Source of the DNA: Methylophaga thalassica MP
GTDB lineage: Bacteria; Pseudomonadota; Gammaproteobacteria; Nitrosococcales; Methylophagaceae
Assembly: GCF_000214595.1 (NCBI RefSeq)
Contig: NZ_AFIG01000001.1
Location: forward strand, 2,088,382-2,152,381
Direction of reading: 5' to 3'
DNA: 64,000 bases
Shown one piece after another: positions 63,143-64,000 of the stretch (position 1 is its first letter; every line of letters begins with the position of its first letter). The translations under genes were made by a program, and so were the position numbers. Below the pieces are notes generated by a model. The model did not search any database, was not told where the DNA came from, and worked only from the letters and a program-made list of their open reading frames with translations.

Positions 63143-64000
63143 ATGAGCGCAAAGATTATCGATGGCAAAGCAGTTGCAGCTGACCTCAAACAACAACTGA
63201 AATTAGCGACAACAGAACGACTAGCTGAAGGTAAACGTCGTCCAGGTCTTGCGGTCGTATTGATAGGTGCTAACCCGGCATCTCAGGTCTATGTAGGCAG
63301 TAAGCGGAAAAGCTGTGAAGAAATCGGATTTAAATCTGAAGCCTATGATCTTCCGGAAACAACATCCGAGGAAGAGTTACTATCTTTGATTGATACCTTA
63401 AATCAAGATGATGAGATTGATGGCATTCTCGTTCAACTTCCACTGCCACAACACATCTCTGCGGAAACCGTCATTGAGCGAATTGCGCCACATAAAGACG
63501 TCGATGGTTTCCATCCATACAATATTGGCCGTCTTGCTCAACGCAATCCACAACTCAGACCTTGCACCCCAAAAGGCGTGATTACCTTACTTCGCACTAC
63601 CGGTGTTGATCTCAAAGGACTCGAAGCAGTTGTGGTAGGTGCCTCAAATATTGTTGGTCGTCCTATGGCGTTGGAATTATTGCTGGCCGGTTGCACAACC
63701 ACAGTTTGTCATCGCTGGACGAATAATCTGGAAGAACAAGTTCGCCGCGCTGACTTATTAGTGGTTGCCGTAGGCAAACCCAACTTTATTCCAGGTGAAT
63801 GGATAAAACAGGGGGCTATTGTCATTGATGTGGGTATTAACCGCTTAGAGAATGGCAAACTGACTGGCGACGTTGAATTTGAAAAAGCAAAAGAAAAAGC
63901 CAGTTGGATAACCCCAGTACCTGGCGGTGTGGGACCAATGACCGTAGCGACATTGCTAGAAAATACCTTATTTGCCGCCGAAACATTACATAAAAACTAA
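63143..64000 (+). CDS. folD: Bifunctional methylene-THF dehydrogenase / methenyl-THF cyclohydrolase
   Basis: Cytosolic one-carbon enzyme that interconverts 5,10-methylene-, methenyl- and 10-formyl-THF with NADP. It shows [14 protein letters not shown] with the catalytic Lys in the Y-x3-K pair, [27 protein letters not shown], the nucleotide-binding [18 protein letters not shown], and the C-terminal [19 protein letters not shown]. Length 285 is normal and the stop codon is the last three bases of the window. With purU at 2652 it bears on the same formyl-folate pool. It is divergent from the tRNA pair. Confidence 0.97.
   Translation: MSAKIIDGKAVAADLKQQLKLATTERLAEGKRRPGLAVVLIGANPASQVYVGSKRKSCEEIGFKSEAYDLPETTSEEELLSLIDTLNQDDEIDGILVQLPLPQHISAETVIERIAPHKDVDGFHPYNIGRLAQRNPQLRPCTPKGVITLLRTTGVDLKGLEAVVVGASNIVGRPMALELLLAGCTTTVCHRWTNNLEEQVRRADLLVVAVGKPNFIPGEWIKQGAIVIDVGINRLENGKLTGDVEFEKAKEKASWITPVPGGVGPMTVATLLENTLFAAETLHKN

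Overview
The window reads as a continuous stretch of a gammaproteobacterial chromosome. This is shown by fabA-fabB unsaturated fatty acid synthesis, the der-bamB-yfgM block, the rpsB-tsf-pyrH-frr-uppS-cdsA-dxr-rseP-bamA-skp-lpxD-fabZ-lpxA superoperon, the glnD/NtrC-type nitrogen system, and a complete Gram-negative surface-polysaccharide locus. The moderately A+T-rich composition and gene order would fit a marine Thiotrichales-type organism (Methylophaga-like), but that placement is an inference from memory of gene styles, not from a search. Almost all genes lie on the minus strand.

Layout. Bases 1-1832 hold the end of a zinc-type ABC importer and a small membrane protein. Bases 1868-4673 (minus) hold an oxidoreductase, purU, a MazG-type pyrophosphohydrolase and an esterase. 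A 57-residue ORF with its own terminator follows, then fabB-fabA. Bases 6810-12437 (minus) encode a type I secretion system (ABC transporter, HlyD adaptor, TolC) with a LuxR-type regulator inside the operon whose receiver domain lacks the phospho-acceptor Asp. der-bamB-yfgM follow. An ammonium transporter with a textbook sigma-54 promoter and upstream NtrC-like sites sits at 16218-17569. From 17598 to 29937 runs the envelope/translation superoperon (read right to left from rpsB to lpxA). Divergent from rpsB are map and glnD, then a ComEA-like protein.

Bases 34049-62618 are a surface-polysaccharide (O-antigen-like, Wzx/Wzy-dependent) locus read right to left: rmlBACD, a WbpM-type dehydratase, glmS, a frameshifted ugd, gmd-fcl, a first flippase, four methyltransferases, seven glycosyltransferases, fdtA/fdtB-type amino-sugar genes, two acyltransferases, a second flippase, an EpsG-type polymerase, a WbpV-like reductase and a small phosphoglycosyl transferase. 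The precursors inferred are dTDP-L-rhamnose, a dTDP-3-amino-3,6-dideoxyhexose, GDP-L-fucose, UDP-GlcA and UDP-QuiNAc/FucNAc, the last probably being the sugar that starts the repeat unit. The part from about 34.6 to 51.6 kb is visibly more A+T-rich than its surroundings, as expected for a horizontally exchanged antigen locus. The locus is bounded by two tRNA genes (Arg-UCU, Pro-UGG) with a strong promoter, beyond which lies folD.

Most notable: (i) ugd is broken by one extra base in a T7 run, with the missing C-terminus intact in the next frame; (ii) a G9 tract inside an acyltransferase gene could make antigen acylation phase-variable; (iii) the locus has two flippases but one polymerase; (iv) the secretion operon carries a pseudo-receiver regulator. 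I did not find a clearly new defence or mobile system, CRISPR array or insertion sequence.
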